51,076 nucleotides of DNA, taken from the NCBI RefSeq assembly GCF_030695525.1, contig NZ_JAUYSS010000006.1, positions 1 through 51,076 on the forward strand, given 5' to 3'. This DNA comes from Daejeonella sp. (GTDB taxonomy: Bacteria > Bacteroidota > Bacteroidia > Sphingobacteriales > Sphingobacteriaceae). The translations under genes were made by a program, and so were the position numbers. Of the stretch, positions 41,684 to 50,953 are shown piece by piece. Each line of letters starts with the position of its first letter. Within the stretch, counting starts at the first letter, position 1. The notes below the pieces were generated by a model, which searched no databases, had not been told where the DNA came from, and saw only the letters and a list, made by a program, of their open reading frames with translations.

Positions 41684-44152
41684 TCAATTATTTTGTTTTG
41701 CTTTATTCTGTCTACGTTCTTCCCTAATCTCTTTCCGTGATTTTTGTACCTCAACCGGACTTTCTGTTTTCTTGTTGGCGGGCTGCTTGTTTTCCTGTGA
41801 TTGATTACCCCTGTTCTCCTGAACATTCGGATTTGTAGTACTTCGGATAATTAAATTTGGTGCTTCTAATGTGTCAGGAGCTTCAAATGGGATATATAAA
41901 GAATCAATAAATGCTGAGTCTATCGCCGTCGTATCGGGCCGGCTATAAGCGGTTACACATTGATACTCTCTCGTAATTTCTACTCCAGGTTTAGGGAATG
42001 GCCCAGGTTTTATACCTAATGATACATCCTTATAAACTTTTTCCATGAATTTGCCGAAAATTGGAAGGGCCGTTCTCGATCCTTCACCGGTCTGGGATGT
42101 TTTAAAGTGTACACTTCGCTCATCAGCACCAACCCAAACCCCGGTAACCAGATCTTTAGTAACACCCATATACCAGCCATCTACATAGTCAGACGATGTT
42201 CCTGTTTTGCCACCTATCTGGTTATTATTCTTCCACAGATCCCATTCCCACAGGGCCTGGGAGGTTCCTTCAGGCTCTTCCATTCCTCCCCGAAGCATGT
42301 AGATCATCAGCCATGCTATTTCTTCAGTAAGAGTTCTTTTCTGTTCGGCCTTGAACTCCACTATCAGGTTTCCTTCTGAATCAGTAATCTTTTCTACCAA
42401 TATGGGTTCTGTCCTGATTCCTTTATTCAGAAAAGTACCATATGCTTTTACCATTTCAAAAACACTGACATCATTTGGTCCCAGACTGACCGAAGGAACA
42501 GCCTTCAGATCACTCTCAATTCCACATTGGTGTGCATACTTTACCACATTCTCAGCTCCAACTTTTTCAGTGATTTGTGCTGTAATTGAATTGACAGACT
42601 TGCCCATAGCCCAGCGTAAAGACATTTGCCTTCCGGAGAATCTGTAATCTGCGTTTTTGGGTTCCCAGTAAATTGTTTTCCCTTTGTTGATAGAATAGGG
42701 AATCCTTACCGCTTCATCAGTAAATTTATCGCAGGGATTCATTCCGGATTCGAGAGCGGCCAGGTATGCAAAGGGTTTGAATGTTGATCCTGCCTGCCTT
42801 TTGGCCTGATTTACATGATCATATTTGAAATATTTATTATTAATTCCGCCAACCCATACTTTAATATGCCCATTAAACGGATCCAGAGACATCATTCCGG
42901 TATTCAGAATTTTAGCATAATATTTAATGGAATCTATTGTAGAGAATTGTACTTCTTTTTCCCCGTCCCAGTTAAATACCTTCATTTTTTTTGTCCTGTT
43001 CAAATAATAGTTGATTGAATCAGGATTATTATTGAATCTTTTTTTCAAGAAGTCATAATAGGGAAGCCTCTGTGCCGCTTTTTCAGGAAAATCAAGAATT
43101 TCTTTTCCATCTGATGTGCGCCATGGGTTTTCGTTTCCCCAGACATTTTCAAATCTTTTTTGCAGGATCTTCATGTGACCATTAACAGCTTCTTCTGCGT
43201 ACCTCTGCATTCTGGAGTCTATGGTGGTATAAATTTTCAGTCCATCGGCATACAGATCATAATCATTGTCTTCGCACCATTTTTCGAGGTATCTTGAAAC
43301 AGCTGACCTTAAATAGGATCCGCCGTCACTGCCTTCATCGAGGCTTCCGGGATTAAGTTTAAGTGGCCGCTGACTATACTTTTTAAACTCAGATGCGTTC
43401 AGATATTCGTATTTTTCCATCTGGCTGAGTACTGTGTTCCGGCGATCAAGTGCCTTATCAGGATTTCGGATTGGATTATACGTGGTGGTTGCTTTCAGCA
43501 TCCCGACAAGCAGTGCGGCTTCTTCAACCTGTAATTTGTTTACCTCTTTATTGAAATACCGTTTGGATGCAGTCTTTATTCCGAATGTATTATTGCCAAA
43601 TGGTACAGTATTAAGGTAGAGTGTCAGAATCTCGTTTTTGGAATAATATTTCTCAAGTTTGAATGCGGTGAGCCATTCTTTCAACTTGAAAATTACGGTT
43701 CTGACAATTGGAATATACTTGATGAGTCCCTGGGATTTCCTGTTTCGTGTACTGTATAGATTTTTTGCAAGCTGTTGGGTAATTGTACTGGCTCCGCGAC
43801 GGTCACCCGTAGCGGTTGATATCATACTTGAGATCAGAGAGCGTACATCAATCCCGCTGTGCTGGAAAAATCGTACATCTTCTGTCGCAACCAAAGCATC
43901 AATCACTGCAGGAGATATGCTATCATATTCAACAGGTGTGCGATTTTCTACGTAATATTTTCCAATCAGTTTACCATCAGTAGTATAAAGTTCGGAGACA
44001 ATATTTATACTGGGACTCTTAATATCTTTTATAGAGGGTGAATAACCAAAAAGCCACAAAAAATTAAGTTCCAGTGCGCAAAAAAACAGGATAATTAAGT
44101 AAAAAACTATTGCAGAATAACGAAGTGGCTTGTTTTTAATTCTTCTGAACAT
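41684..44152 (-). CDS. penicillin-binding protein 1A (transglycosylase/transpeptidase)
   Basis: This 822-residue class A PBP builds and cross-links peptidoglycan. An N-terminal membrane anchor is followed by a GT51 domain: ATEDVRFFQHSGIDVRS, RGASTITQQLAKNLYSTR and KEWLTAFKLEKYYSK. The transpeptidase domain holds the active Ser in AGSTFKPFAYL (SxxK), KSVNSIT (SxN) and GKTGTSSDYVDGW (KTG). The final 60 residues are low-complexity Asn/Gln/Lys/Glu, probably a disordered periplasmic tail. It is divergent from ppk2, with 118 bp between starts. Confidence 0.94.
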   Translation of the reverse strand: MFRRIKNKPLRYSAIVFYLIILFFCALELNFLWLFGYSPSIKDIKSPSINIVSELYTTDGKLIGKYYVENRTPVEYDSISPAVIDALVATEDVRFFQHSGIDVRSLISSMISTATGDRRGASTITQQLAKNLYSTRNRKSQGLIKYIPIVRTVIFKLKEWLTAFKLEKYYSKNEILTLYLNTVPFGNNTFGIKTASKRYFNKEVNKLQVEEAALLVGMLKATTTYNPIRNPDKALDRRNTVLSQMEKYEYLNASEFKKYSQRPLKLNPGSLDEGSDGGSYLRSAVSRYLEKWCEDNDYDLYADGLKIYTTIDSRMQRYAEEAVNGHMKILQKRFENVWGNENPWRTSDGKEILDFPEKAAQRLPYYDFLKKRFNNNPDSINYYLNRTKKMKVFNWDGEKEVQFSTIDSIKYYAKILNTGMMSLDPFNGHIKVWVGGINNKYFKYDHVNQAKRQAGSTFKPFAYLAALESGMNPCDKFTDEAVRIPYSINKGKTIYWEPKNADYRFSGRQMSLRWAMGKSVNSITAQITEKVGAENVVKYAHQCGIESDLKAVPSVSLGPNDVSVFEMVKAYGTFLNKGIRTEPILVEKITDSEGNLIVEFKAEQKRTLTEEIAWLMIYMLRGGMEEPEGTSQALWEWDLWKNNNQIGGKTGTSSDYVDGWYMGVTKDLVTGVWVGADERSVHFKTSQTGEGSRTALPIFGKFMEKVYKDVSLGIKPGPFPKPGVEITREYQCVTAYSRPDTTAIDSAFIDSLYIPFEAPDTLEAPNLIIRSTTNPNVQENRGNQSQENKQPANKKTESPVEVQKSRKEIREERRQNKAKQNN

Positions 44153-44270
44153 AGGGTAAATATGAGGAAATCATGATTAATATGCGGTAAAATTCTAAGA
44201 ATTTCTAAATACCGTCAAAATAACGTTAAAGGGATAAAAATTGTTTTAAATTGCTGGCAAAGATTTTTAT

Positions 44271-45152
44271 ATGGATGCTATCATTAATCAGTTCAAAATT
44301 ACAAAAGGCGCACCATTCAGCCTGAAAGAACATGATCCCGGATTTTCCGGAGATTATAAAAAAGATAAGGCCATTAATCTGCTTGAAGAACTGGGGGCTG
44401 AGATGGCCAATTTGCAGGAGGAAATGTATGCTCTTAATAAAAACTCTCTCCTTATTATTTTTCAGGCAATGGATGCTGCCGGAAAAGATAGTGCAATAGG
44501 ACATACTATGAGTGGTTTAAACCCACAAGGGTGTCAGGTTTATAGTTTTAAACAACCCAGTGCCGAGGAACTGGATCATGATTTTATATGGCGCCATTAC
44601 AAAGCTTTGCCTGAACGTGGCCGGGTTGGGATACACAACCGTTCCCATTACGAGAATGTATTGGTTTGTAAGGTTCATCCTGAATATGTTCTTAATGAGG
44701 GAATTGCAGGAGTTGAAAGTCTGAAAGATATCAATGCAGCATTCTGGGAAAAGCGTTTTGAGAGTATCCGGGACTTTGAAAAGCATCTCAGCAGGAATGG
44801 TACAGTAGTTATAAAGTTTTTTTTGAATGTTTCAAAAGAGGAACAGAAAAAGCGATTTCTTGAAAGGATTGATCAACCTTTGAAAAACTGGAAATTTTCC
44901 TCAGCCGACATTGATGAGCGTCAAAAGTGGGATCAGTATATGATTGCTTATGAAGAGGCTATTAAAGCTACCACCGAAGAGCATGCCCCATGGTACGTTG
45001 TTCCTGCGGATAAAAAATGGTTTACCCGAATTGCAATCAGCAGGATCATTGTAGACACATTTAAAGAAATGAATATGAAACTGCCTGAGCTTTCAGAAGC
45101 TGAAAAAGCCCGGCTTGAGGAATGCAGGAAACGACTGACAGATGAAAAATAA
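44271..45152 (+). CDS. ppk2: polyphosphate kinase 2 (PPK2) family protein
   Basis: This 293-residue P-loop kinase moves phosphate between polyphosphate and nucleotides. It has Walker A AMDAAGKDSAI, the lid-type RHYKALPERGRVGIHNRSHYENVL, FLNVSKEEQKKRFLERIDQP and a WKFSSADIDERQKWDQYM segment, ending with APWYVVPADKKWFTRIAIS. Length and the conserved PERG...NRSHYE stretch fit one-domain PPK2 enzymes; class III members can phosphorylate AMP and ADP, but the class cannot be fixed here. It stands alone and divergent from PBP1A. Confidence 0.92.
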   Translation: MDAIINQFKITKGAPFSLKEHDPGFSGDYKKDKAINLLEELGAEMANLQEEMYALNKNSLLIIFQAMDAAGKDSAIGHTMSGLNPQGCQVYSFKQPSAEELDHDFIWRHYKALPERGRVGIHNRSHYENVLVCKVHPEYVLNEGIAGVESLKDINAAFWEKRFESIRDFEKHLSRNGTVVIKFFLNVSKEEQKKRFLERIDQPLKNWKFSSADIDERQKWDQYMIAYEEAIKATTEEHAPWYVVPADKKWFTRIAISRIIVDTFKEMNMKLPELSEAEKARLEECRKRLTDEK

Positions 45153-45334
45153 TACCAGAATCCAAAGTCACTAGTGTCCGGGAAAGCCTGAAAAGGAACC
45201 TCATTTTGCTTGTCTAATAATTTTGATAAAACAGGAGGGCATACTTTTAAAAACGTTAATAAATTCTCGTTTTAAAGTCATAGATGGCACATTTGACTAA
45301 AAATTTACTTTAACTGGTAAACAATGATCCAAAA

Positions 45335-45631
45335 TTATCCAAGATCTTTTTGGATAAGCACATCCCTGAATTCCGGAGTACTCTCAATCAAGTCTTTTGC
45401 AAAGGGACAAAGCGGTACAATTTTAATATTTTTTGCTCTAGAGTAATTTACTGCGGCCTCAATCAGGCTGTTTCCTATTTTCATTCCTTTTAATTCTATT
45501 GAAACATTGGTTTGATCCAGAATCAGTTTATCAGCTCCTGCAAAGCTATAGCTTAACTCTGCAAGAACTGAATTGTTTTCTTCAACGTAAAACGAGCCTT
45601 TATGGGCATTCTCACTATGTTTTATTTCCAT
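45335..45631 (-). CDS. GNAT-like N-acetyltransferase (COG2388 type)
   Basis: This 98-residue single-domain protein matches the short YidJ-like GNAT group. It has KGSFYVEENNSVLAELSYSF, ILDQTNVSIELKGMKIGNSL (the acetyl-CoA loop, normally R/QGxGxG/A, is KGMKIG) and NIKIVPLCPFAKDLIESTPE, the group's signature ending. Substrate is unknown; relatives are small cytoplasmic proteins of unclear role. It follows the omega-amidase gene with a 46-bp gap on the same strand and may share its transcript. Confidence 0.85.
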   Translation of the reverse strand: MEIKHSENAHKGSFYVEENNSVLAELSYSFAGADKLILDQTNVSIELKGMKIGNSLIEAAVNYSRAKNIKIVPLCPFAKDLIESTPEFRDVLIQKDLG

Positions 45632-45677
45632 TGTCAGGACTTAGCAGGAATCTTTTTGTTTGAAAATTCAGGATTGC

Positions 45678-46460
45678 TTATTTTATATTTATTTTGAACT
45701 TGTCGGCATCTTTCAGGAAAGGGAATGTTTCCCTTGCAGCAATGAGATCTTCTTTGTTTATTGAAAATGTATAAAGATCCTCATCATTGGGTTTGTAATA
45801 GATCACTTTACCGTTAGGGTCAATACACATCGAGTCACCGGAATGGTAGATTTCATTGCCATCATGTCCCACCCGGTTTACAGCAACAACAAATGCCTGG
45901 TTCTCTATAGCTCTTGCCGGTATAAGCGTACGCCAATGCAGAGAACGGCGTTCAGGCCAATTAGCTACAATCAGGAGCATGTCATATTCTTCATCTTTAT
46001 TTCGGAGCCATACAGGGAAGCGGAGATCATAACAGATCATCGGACAAATTTTCCAGCCATGTAATTCTACAAATAGTTTTTTATTTCCGGCTGAATAGTG
46101 TTGGTCTTCTTCGCCCAAACCAAAAAGGTGCCTTTTATCATAATAGTCATAAGTGCCGTCAGGACGCATCCAGATCAAGCGGTTAAAATATTTTTTATCC
46201 TCCTTAATAATGATGCTGCCGGTTAAGACACTGTCAAACTTTTTTGCATGCTGATGCATCCACTTCATTGTTAAACCATCCATTTCTTCGGCAAGATTCT
46301 CAGGATTCATTGAGAAGCCAGTGCTGAACATTTCAGGCAGCACAATGAGGTCGGTTTTTTCACGTATTGAGGAAAGTCTCAACCCAAGGTTTTGAAGGTT
46401 TTTTTCAATGTTCTCCCAGAAAAGGTAAGCCTGGAAGGTTGTGATTTTTAGCGTATCCAT
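45678..46460 (-). CDS. omega-amidase / carbon-nitrogen hydrolase (YafV-like)
   Basis: This 260-residue nitrilase-superfamily enzyme has the Glu-Lys-Cys triad: LPEMFSTGF (Glu), YYDKRHLFG (Lys) and PMICYDLRFPVW (Cys). The STGF, KRHLF and CYDLRFP wording is that of YafV/NIT2 omega-amidases, which hydrolyse 2-oxoglutaramate or 2-oxosuccinamate. It lies 40 bp after the aminotransferase gene on the same strand. Glutamine-dependent transamination yields 2-oxoglutaramate, which this enzyme would clear, so the pair fits the glutamine transaminase/omega-amidase pathway. Confidence 0.88.
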   Translation of the reverse strand: MDTLKITTFQAYLFWENIEKNLQNLGLRLSSIREKTDLIVLPEMFSTGFSMNPENLAEEMDGLTMKWMHQHAKKFDSVLTGSIIIKEDKKYFNRLIWMRPDGTYDYYDKRHLFGLGEEDQHYSAGNKKLFVELHGWKICPMICYDLRFPVWLRNKDEEYDMLLIVANWPERRSLHWRTLIPARAIENQAFVVAVNRVGHDGNEIYHSGDSMCIDPNGKVIYYKPNDEDLYTFSINKEDLIAARETFPFLKDADKFKINIK

Positions 46461-46500
46461 TCAATGATATTCATACGTAAATGTTCCGATTTGGTTGCTG

Positions 46501-47643
46501 TTAAATCTGAGCTAACTTAATAACGGCCTTTTCGAGGGTTTCTTGCTTTTTGGCAAAACAAAAGCGTAAAACCCTGTAATCAGTTCCCTTACTATAAAAT
46601 GCAGAAACAGGTATAGTGGCTACACCAAATTCCCTGATTATCCTTTGCGCCAGATCGGTATCCCCTTCGTCACTTATCCTGCTATACTGTGCCAGTTGAA
46701 AATATGAACCGTAACATGGAAGAAGGTCAAACCTTGTCTCTTTCATTAAGTTATAAAAATAATCTTTCTTAGTCTGAAAAAAACCGCTGATATCCAAATA
46801 ATTACGTTCATCTAATAAATGATCGGAGATGGCATATTGTACTGCCGAGTTAACACTGAAGACTTCAAACTGATGAACTTTACGGAATTCTTTCATCAAC
46901 CACTCAGGTGCCAGACAATAGCCCACTTTCCATCCTGTGGTATGTAACAGTTTGCCAAAAGAGGCTGTAATAAAACTTCTTTCCATTAGTTCGGGGTATT
47001 GCGAAACACTAAAGTGCTTCGTCCCATCATAAACCAAATGCTCATACACTTCGTCACTAATGATCAGAATATTACTATCTCTTGTAATACTGATCAGTTC
47101 TGCCATATCCTCTTCAAGAAGGGTTTTTGCCGTCGGGTTATTAGGAGTATTGATGATGATCATTCGTGTCTTCTCATTGACAAGCTGCCTGACTTCCTCC
47201 CAGTTGATGGTATAATCTGGAGCACTTAGTTCTACAGATCTGACTAGCCCTCCAAACAGAACAACAGAAGGTGTATATGAATCATAAGCAGGCTCAAAAA
47301 TAATTACTTCATCACCTGGCTGTATTACACAGGCAATCGAAGTAAAAATCGCTTGTGTACCACCCGCAGTAATGGTTATTTCAGTATCAGGATTATACTT
47401 TGCCAGATGCAACTTTTCCTGTTTTTCAGCGATTCGCTCTCTCAGTGAATAGAGGCCCGCCATTGGAGCATACTGATTATGCCCCGACTTCATATAATGA
47501 TTGACCAGCTCAACCAATTGTGCTGAACATTGGTAGTCGGGAAATCCCTGAGATAAATTGATGGCTTTATACTCTGTAGCCAGTTGAGACATTATGGTGA
47601 AAATTGTGGTGCCTACCTCCGGCAATTTGGATTTTAAGTGCAT
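46501..47643 (-). CDS. methionine / glutamine-keto-acid aminotransferase (YbdL/KAT-like)
   Basis: This 380-residue class I aminotransferase shows INLSQGFPDYQCSAQLVELV, YAPMAGLYSLRE, TAGGTQAIFTSIACV, FEPAYDSYTP, NTPNNPTAKTL, SDEVYEHLVYDG and the PLP lysine in SFGKLLHTTGWKVGYCLAP. The GWKVGYC and QGFPDY wording marks the YbdL/kynurenine-aminotransferase group that transaminates methionine and aromatic amino acids, often with glutamine. Its neighbour, an omega-amidase, supports a role in regenerating methionine from its keto acid. Confidence 0.9.
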   Translation of the reverse strand: MHLKSKLPEVGTTIFTIMSQLATEYKAINLSQGFPDYQCSAQLVELVNHYMKSGHNQYAPMAGLYSLRERIAEKQEKLHLAKYNPDTEITITAGGTQAIFTSIACVIQPGDEVIIFEPAYDSYTPSVVLFGGLVRSVELSAPDYTINWEEVRQLVNEKTRMIIINTPNNPTAKTLLEEDMAELISITRDSNILIISDEVYEHLVYDGTKHFSVSQYPELMERSFITASFGKLLHTTGWKVGYCLAPEWLMKEFRKVHQFEVFSVNSAVQYAISDHLLDERNYLDISGFFQTKKDYFYNLMKETRFDLLPCYGSYFQLAQYSRISDEGDTDLAQRIIREFGVATIPVSAFYSKGTDYRVLRFCFAKKQETLEKAVIKLAQI

Positions 47644-47742
47644 ATTAAAATCTAAATTAGATATTTTTAATTTTCCTGATTTAGAATGTTTTATAATTCT
47701 ATGGATTTAATTATTATTTTGATTTCAAATTGACAAGTATAA

Positions 47743-48513
47743 ATGACCTATAAAAGCAAAGAAAGTCGACTTTTACTCGTTCTGGGCACATTCCTTGTGG
47801 CCAATGCTATTCTAGCTGAGTTTATCGGGGTTAAAATATTTACTGTTGAGGGTTCTCTGGGTATGGAGAAATTCAATATAGATATGTTCGGCGTTCCTGA
47901 CCTCTCTTTTAATATGTCTGCCGGGGTAGTAACCTGGCCGCTTATATTTATCATGACAGATATTATCAATGAGTACTTTGGGGTAAGACAGGTTCGATTT
48001 CTGTCCATATTAGCTGCAATATTGATTAGCTATGCTTTTATAGTAGTTGGTTTTGCAATGGAACTGGTTCCATCCGGCTTTTGGGTCAATCAAACTATTG
48101 ATGGAGTGGATGTTAATATGAACGCAGCCTTTAATGGAATTTTCGGACAGGGGATGTGGATTATTGCCGGTTCTATTATCGCATTTCTGATCGGACAAAT
48201 GGCAGATGTAATTATTTTTCAACGTATAAAGAAGCTTACTGGTGAGCGTTTCCTGTGGTTAAGGGCTACCGGTTCTACCCTGGTATCTCAATTGATCGAC
48301 AGTTTTGTGGTTATCTTCATCGCATTCTATCTTAATCCCCAATATAACTGGAGCTGGCAGATGGTTGCAGCCATCGGATTGGTTAATTACACCTATAAAT
48401 TTATAGTTGCGATACTGATGACCCCATTTCTTTATGGCGTACATAAACTGATAGATAAATTTCTCGGAAAAGATCTTTCTGCAAAGCTTATTTCGGAAGC
48501 CACAAGGGCCTAA
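47743..48513 (+). CDS. queuosine precursor transporter (YhhQ/VUT family)
   Basis: This 256-residue inner-membrane protein has about six hydrophobic helices. The YhhQ marks are LVANAILAEFIGVKIF in the first helix, GVVTWPLIFIMTDIINEYFG (TDxxNExxG) and GQMADVIIFQRIKKLTGERF. LRATGSTLVSQLIDSFVVIFIAF and NYTYKFIVAILMTPFLY follow. The family takes up preQ0/preQ1 or queuine-type precursors for tRNA modification. I looked for a preQ1 riboswitch in the 100-bp leader and saw none. The gene stands alone. Confidence 0.92.
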   Translation: MTYKSKESRLLLVLGTFLVANAILAEFIGVKIFTVEGSLGMEKFNIDMFGVPDLSFNMSAGVVTWPLIFIMTDIINEYFGVRQVRFLSILAAILISYAFIVVGFAMELVPSGFWVNQTIDGVDVNMNAAFNGIFGQGMWIIAGSIIAFLIGQMADVIIFQRIKKLTGERFLWLRATGSTLVSQLIDSFVVIFIAFYLNPQYNWSWQMVAAIGLVNYTYKFIVAILMTPFLYGVHKLIDKFLGKDLSAKLISEATRA

Positions 48514-48569
48514 AGACTTATATATGAAGATATTATATTAAGAAATTTTCAAACTAAATTAAAGGTGAA

Positions 48570-49688
48570 ATGAAATTTTACATTCTCTGTTTATCGTTAT
48601 CAATCCTGATTCTATCCGGGATTTCTAATTCTGTAGCAGCACAGGAAGTGCTTTGGAAAGAACAAAAAGCCTGGGAAGAAGTTCCTGAATATTACCAAAA
48701 ATGGAATTATCCGGATTTTAATTTTCCTTCCACTTTGCCTGCCTGGAAAAATGACAGGCTTAAGGTGGCTGCTACCCTGGAGCGTTTGCTCGGTGATATA
48801 CCTGCCCGTCCTAAAGATCTGAAAGTAAAAACAATTTTTCGTAAGCAGATGAACGGCTATATACTTGAAAAATTTCTGATTGATAATGAAGTGGATGGCA
48901 TGATTCCGGGATACCTTGCTATTCCAACCAATGTGAAAGGTAAAGTGCCGGTAATCTTGGGAATGCATGGACATGGTAGCAGTAAGGACAATGTTTTTGG
49001 ATCTAATTCTGGTACGGCTCAGGATGTATTGGCCCTGCTGATATCAAAGGGATATGCAGTAATGGCTATCGATAGTTATTTTAATGGTGAACGCCGTGGA
49101 ACAGGTCCGGCCGGAGCACGCGAAACCCAGTCCAAAGGCCCTGATCAGGAAACTTCAACTTTTAAGATCAATCTATGGTTTGGCCGCTCCTTATGGGGCA
49201 TGCAAATCCGGGATGAACAGATCGCTCTTGATTATCTGAATACCAGACCCGAGATTGACTCAGAAAAGATAGGTGTAGAAGGGATGAGTATGGGAAGTAC
49301 CAGGGCATGGTGGCTGGCAGCACTTGATGAAAGAGTAAAGGTTGTGGTTGGGATCGCTTGCTTTACCAGGTACAAGGAACTTATTGAACAAAGAGAGTTA
49401 AAAGCTCACGGTATCTATTATTTTGTCCCTGGTATGTTGCAACACTTTGATACTGAAGCGGTCATGGGACTCATTGCTCCAAGGCCTTTTCTGGCTTTAA
49501 CCGGAGACAGTGATGCCGGTTCACCCTTAAGTGGCATGAAAACCCTTGAGAAAAAATTAGATACGGTTTACTCACTTTATAAGGAGAAAGATAAGTTCAG
49601 GAGTATAATTTATCCTAATACAGGGCATGTTTTCACTGATGATATGAAGATTGAAATGCTCGACTGGTTTGAAAAATATCTCAAATAG
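48570..49688 (+). CDS. exported alpha/beta-hydrolase (esterase-like)
   Basis: This 372-residue protein has a signal peptide (cut near SVAAQ) and an alpha/beta-hydrolase domain. An N-terminal cap (about 25-125) precedes VPVILGMHGHGSSKDN (oxyanion region), the nucleophile elbow VEGMSMGSTRAWW, the Asp in LALTGDSDAGSP and the His in YPNTGHVFTDDM. Closest general types are acetyl-xylan-esterase-like and dienelactone-hydrolase-like enzymes of Bacteroidota. The substrate is unknown. A good ribosome site (TTAAAGG) precedes the ATG. The stop is directly followed by the next ATG, so both hydrolases are translated from one message. Confidence 0.82.
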   Translation: MKFYILCLSLSILILSGISNSVAAQEVLWKEQKAWEEVPEYYQKWNYPDFNFPSTLPAWKNDRLKVAATLERLLGDIPARPKDLKVKTIFRKQMNGYILEKFLIDNEVDGMIPGYLAIPTNVKGKVPVILGMHGHGSSKDNVFGSNSGTAQDVLALLISKGYAVMAIDSYFNGERRGTGPAGARETQSKGPDQETSTFKINLWFGRSLWGMQIRDEQIALDYLNTRPEIDSEKIGVEGMSMGSTRAWWLAALDERVKVVVGIACFTRYKELIEQRELKAHGIYYFVPGMLQHFDTEAVMGLIAPRPFLALTGDSDAGSPLSGMKTLEKKLDTVYSLYKEKDKFRSIIYPNTGHVFTDDMKIEMLDWFEKYLK

Positions 49689-50837
49689 ATGAAGACTTTA
49701 ACCATACGTATTATCCAAATTCTGTTCATTCTTCCACTGTTCTATCAAAACAGTACTGCACAAACTGGAAGTAAGGAAACAGCCTGGCAAAAGATTGCGC
49801 CGTATTTCTCTAGTCCTGATCAGTTTAAAGATCAATATGGGGAATATCGTTCCCCATTAAAATTTTATGATGGGAGGGAAGTGAAAAATCCTGCTGACTG
49901 GAAGAAAAGGCGGATTGAAATCCTTGATCGTTGGAATGGAATGATGGGCAAATGGCCTGCGCTCATAACAGATCAGAAAATGGAGTTTCTGGATACAATC
50001 CGCAGGGATGGCTTTACCCAGTATCAGGTCAGGTTTAGCTGGGTGCCCGGTCAGAAGACGATTGGCTACCTTTTGGTTCCTGATGGCAAAGGAAAAAAGC
50101 CTGCAGTGATTACTGTTTATTATGAACCCGAAACTGCTGCAGGTTTAGGAAGTCCTGATCTTCCTGATCGGGATTTTGCCTATCAGCTTTGCAAAAGGGG
50201 ATTTGTGACACTTTCTTTAGGTACAACAGAAAACACGAATTCCAGAACTTACTCAATTTATTACCCGGGGATTCAAAATGCAAGTGTTCAGCCATTATCG
50301 ATGTTAGCTTATGCTGCTGCGAATGCCTGGAATGTGCTTGCTAAAGTTAAGAATGTTGATTCGAAACGGATTGGTATTATGGGTCATTCTTACGGAGGAA
50401 AATGGGCAATGTTTGCCTCCAGTCTGTATCAGAAATTTGCCTGTGCGGTTTGGTCGGATCCGGGTATTGTTTTCGAAGATTCCCGCGAATCTATTAATTA
50501 TTGGGAACCCTGGTATCTGGGTTATCATCCTCAGCCCTGGCGAAAAAGAGGATTAATCACCGAAGAAAATCCCGCACAAGGCTTATACCCAAAACTTATA
50601 TCAGAAGGGTATAATCTTCAGGAATTGCATGCACTCATGGCTCCACGACCGTTTCTCGTTTCGGGAGGATCTGAAGATCCTGCAGATCGCTGGATCCCAC
50701 TGAATCACGCCGTCTCTGTTAATAATTTACTGGGCTACAAGCATCGTGTTGCAATGACCAACAGACCCGAGCATACCCCGAATCCGGAGTCTAATGAAGT
50801 GGCTTATGGGTTTTTGGAGTACTTTCTGAAGAAGTGA
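49689..50837 (+). CDS. second exported alpha/beta-hydrolase, paired with the first
   Basis: This 382-residue protein has a signal peptide (cut near NSTAQ), a cap segment with DWKKRRIEILDRWNGMMGKW, and an alpha/beta-hydrolase core. The nucleophile is in IMGHSYGGKWAMF, an AVWSDPGIVFED strand follows, LVSGGSEDPADRW gives the acidic residue and NRPEHTPNPES may give the His. The same domain order as its neighbour but low similarity suggests an old pair, not a recent duplication. Both are probably periplasmic or surface esterases on plant- or algal-derived esters; the substrate is a guess. Confidence 0.8.
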   Translation: MKTLTIRIIQILFILPLFYQNSTAQTGSKETAWQKIAPYFSSPDQFKDQYGEYRSPLKFYDGREVKNPADWKKRRIEILDRWNGMMGKWPALITDQKMEFLDTIRRDGFTQYQVRFSWVPGQKTIGYLLVPDGKGKKPAVITVYYEPETAAGLGSPDLPDRDFAYQLCKRGFVTLSLGTTENTNSRTYSIYYPGIQNASVQPLSMLAYAAANAWNVLAKVKNVDSKRIGIMGHSYGGKWAMFASSLYQKFACAVWSDPGIVFEDSRESINYWEPWYLGYHPQPWRKRGLITEENPAQGLYPKLISEGYNLQELHALMAPRPFLVSGGSEDPADRWIPLNHAVSVNNLLGYKHRVAMTNRPEHTPNPESNEVAYGFLEYFLKK

Positions 50838-50953
50838 GATATGAAGGTTTAGCCCGGCAGCAGAATTGAAACTCTTGCCATATTTAGGAAAGAGGGTATT
50901 TTCTTAATGATTGTTTATTTTATTCTCGGGTATAAAAGTATCGCTCAATAGGG

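Noticed and set aside
47644-47742. Possible preQ1 riboswitch before the queuosine-precursor transporter
   Set aside because: This would be expected for the family in some bacteria, but the 99-bp leader has no stem with the needed C-rich loop and A-rich tail.
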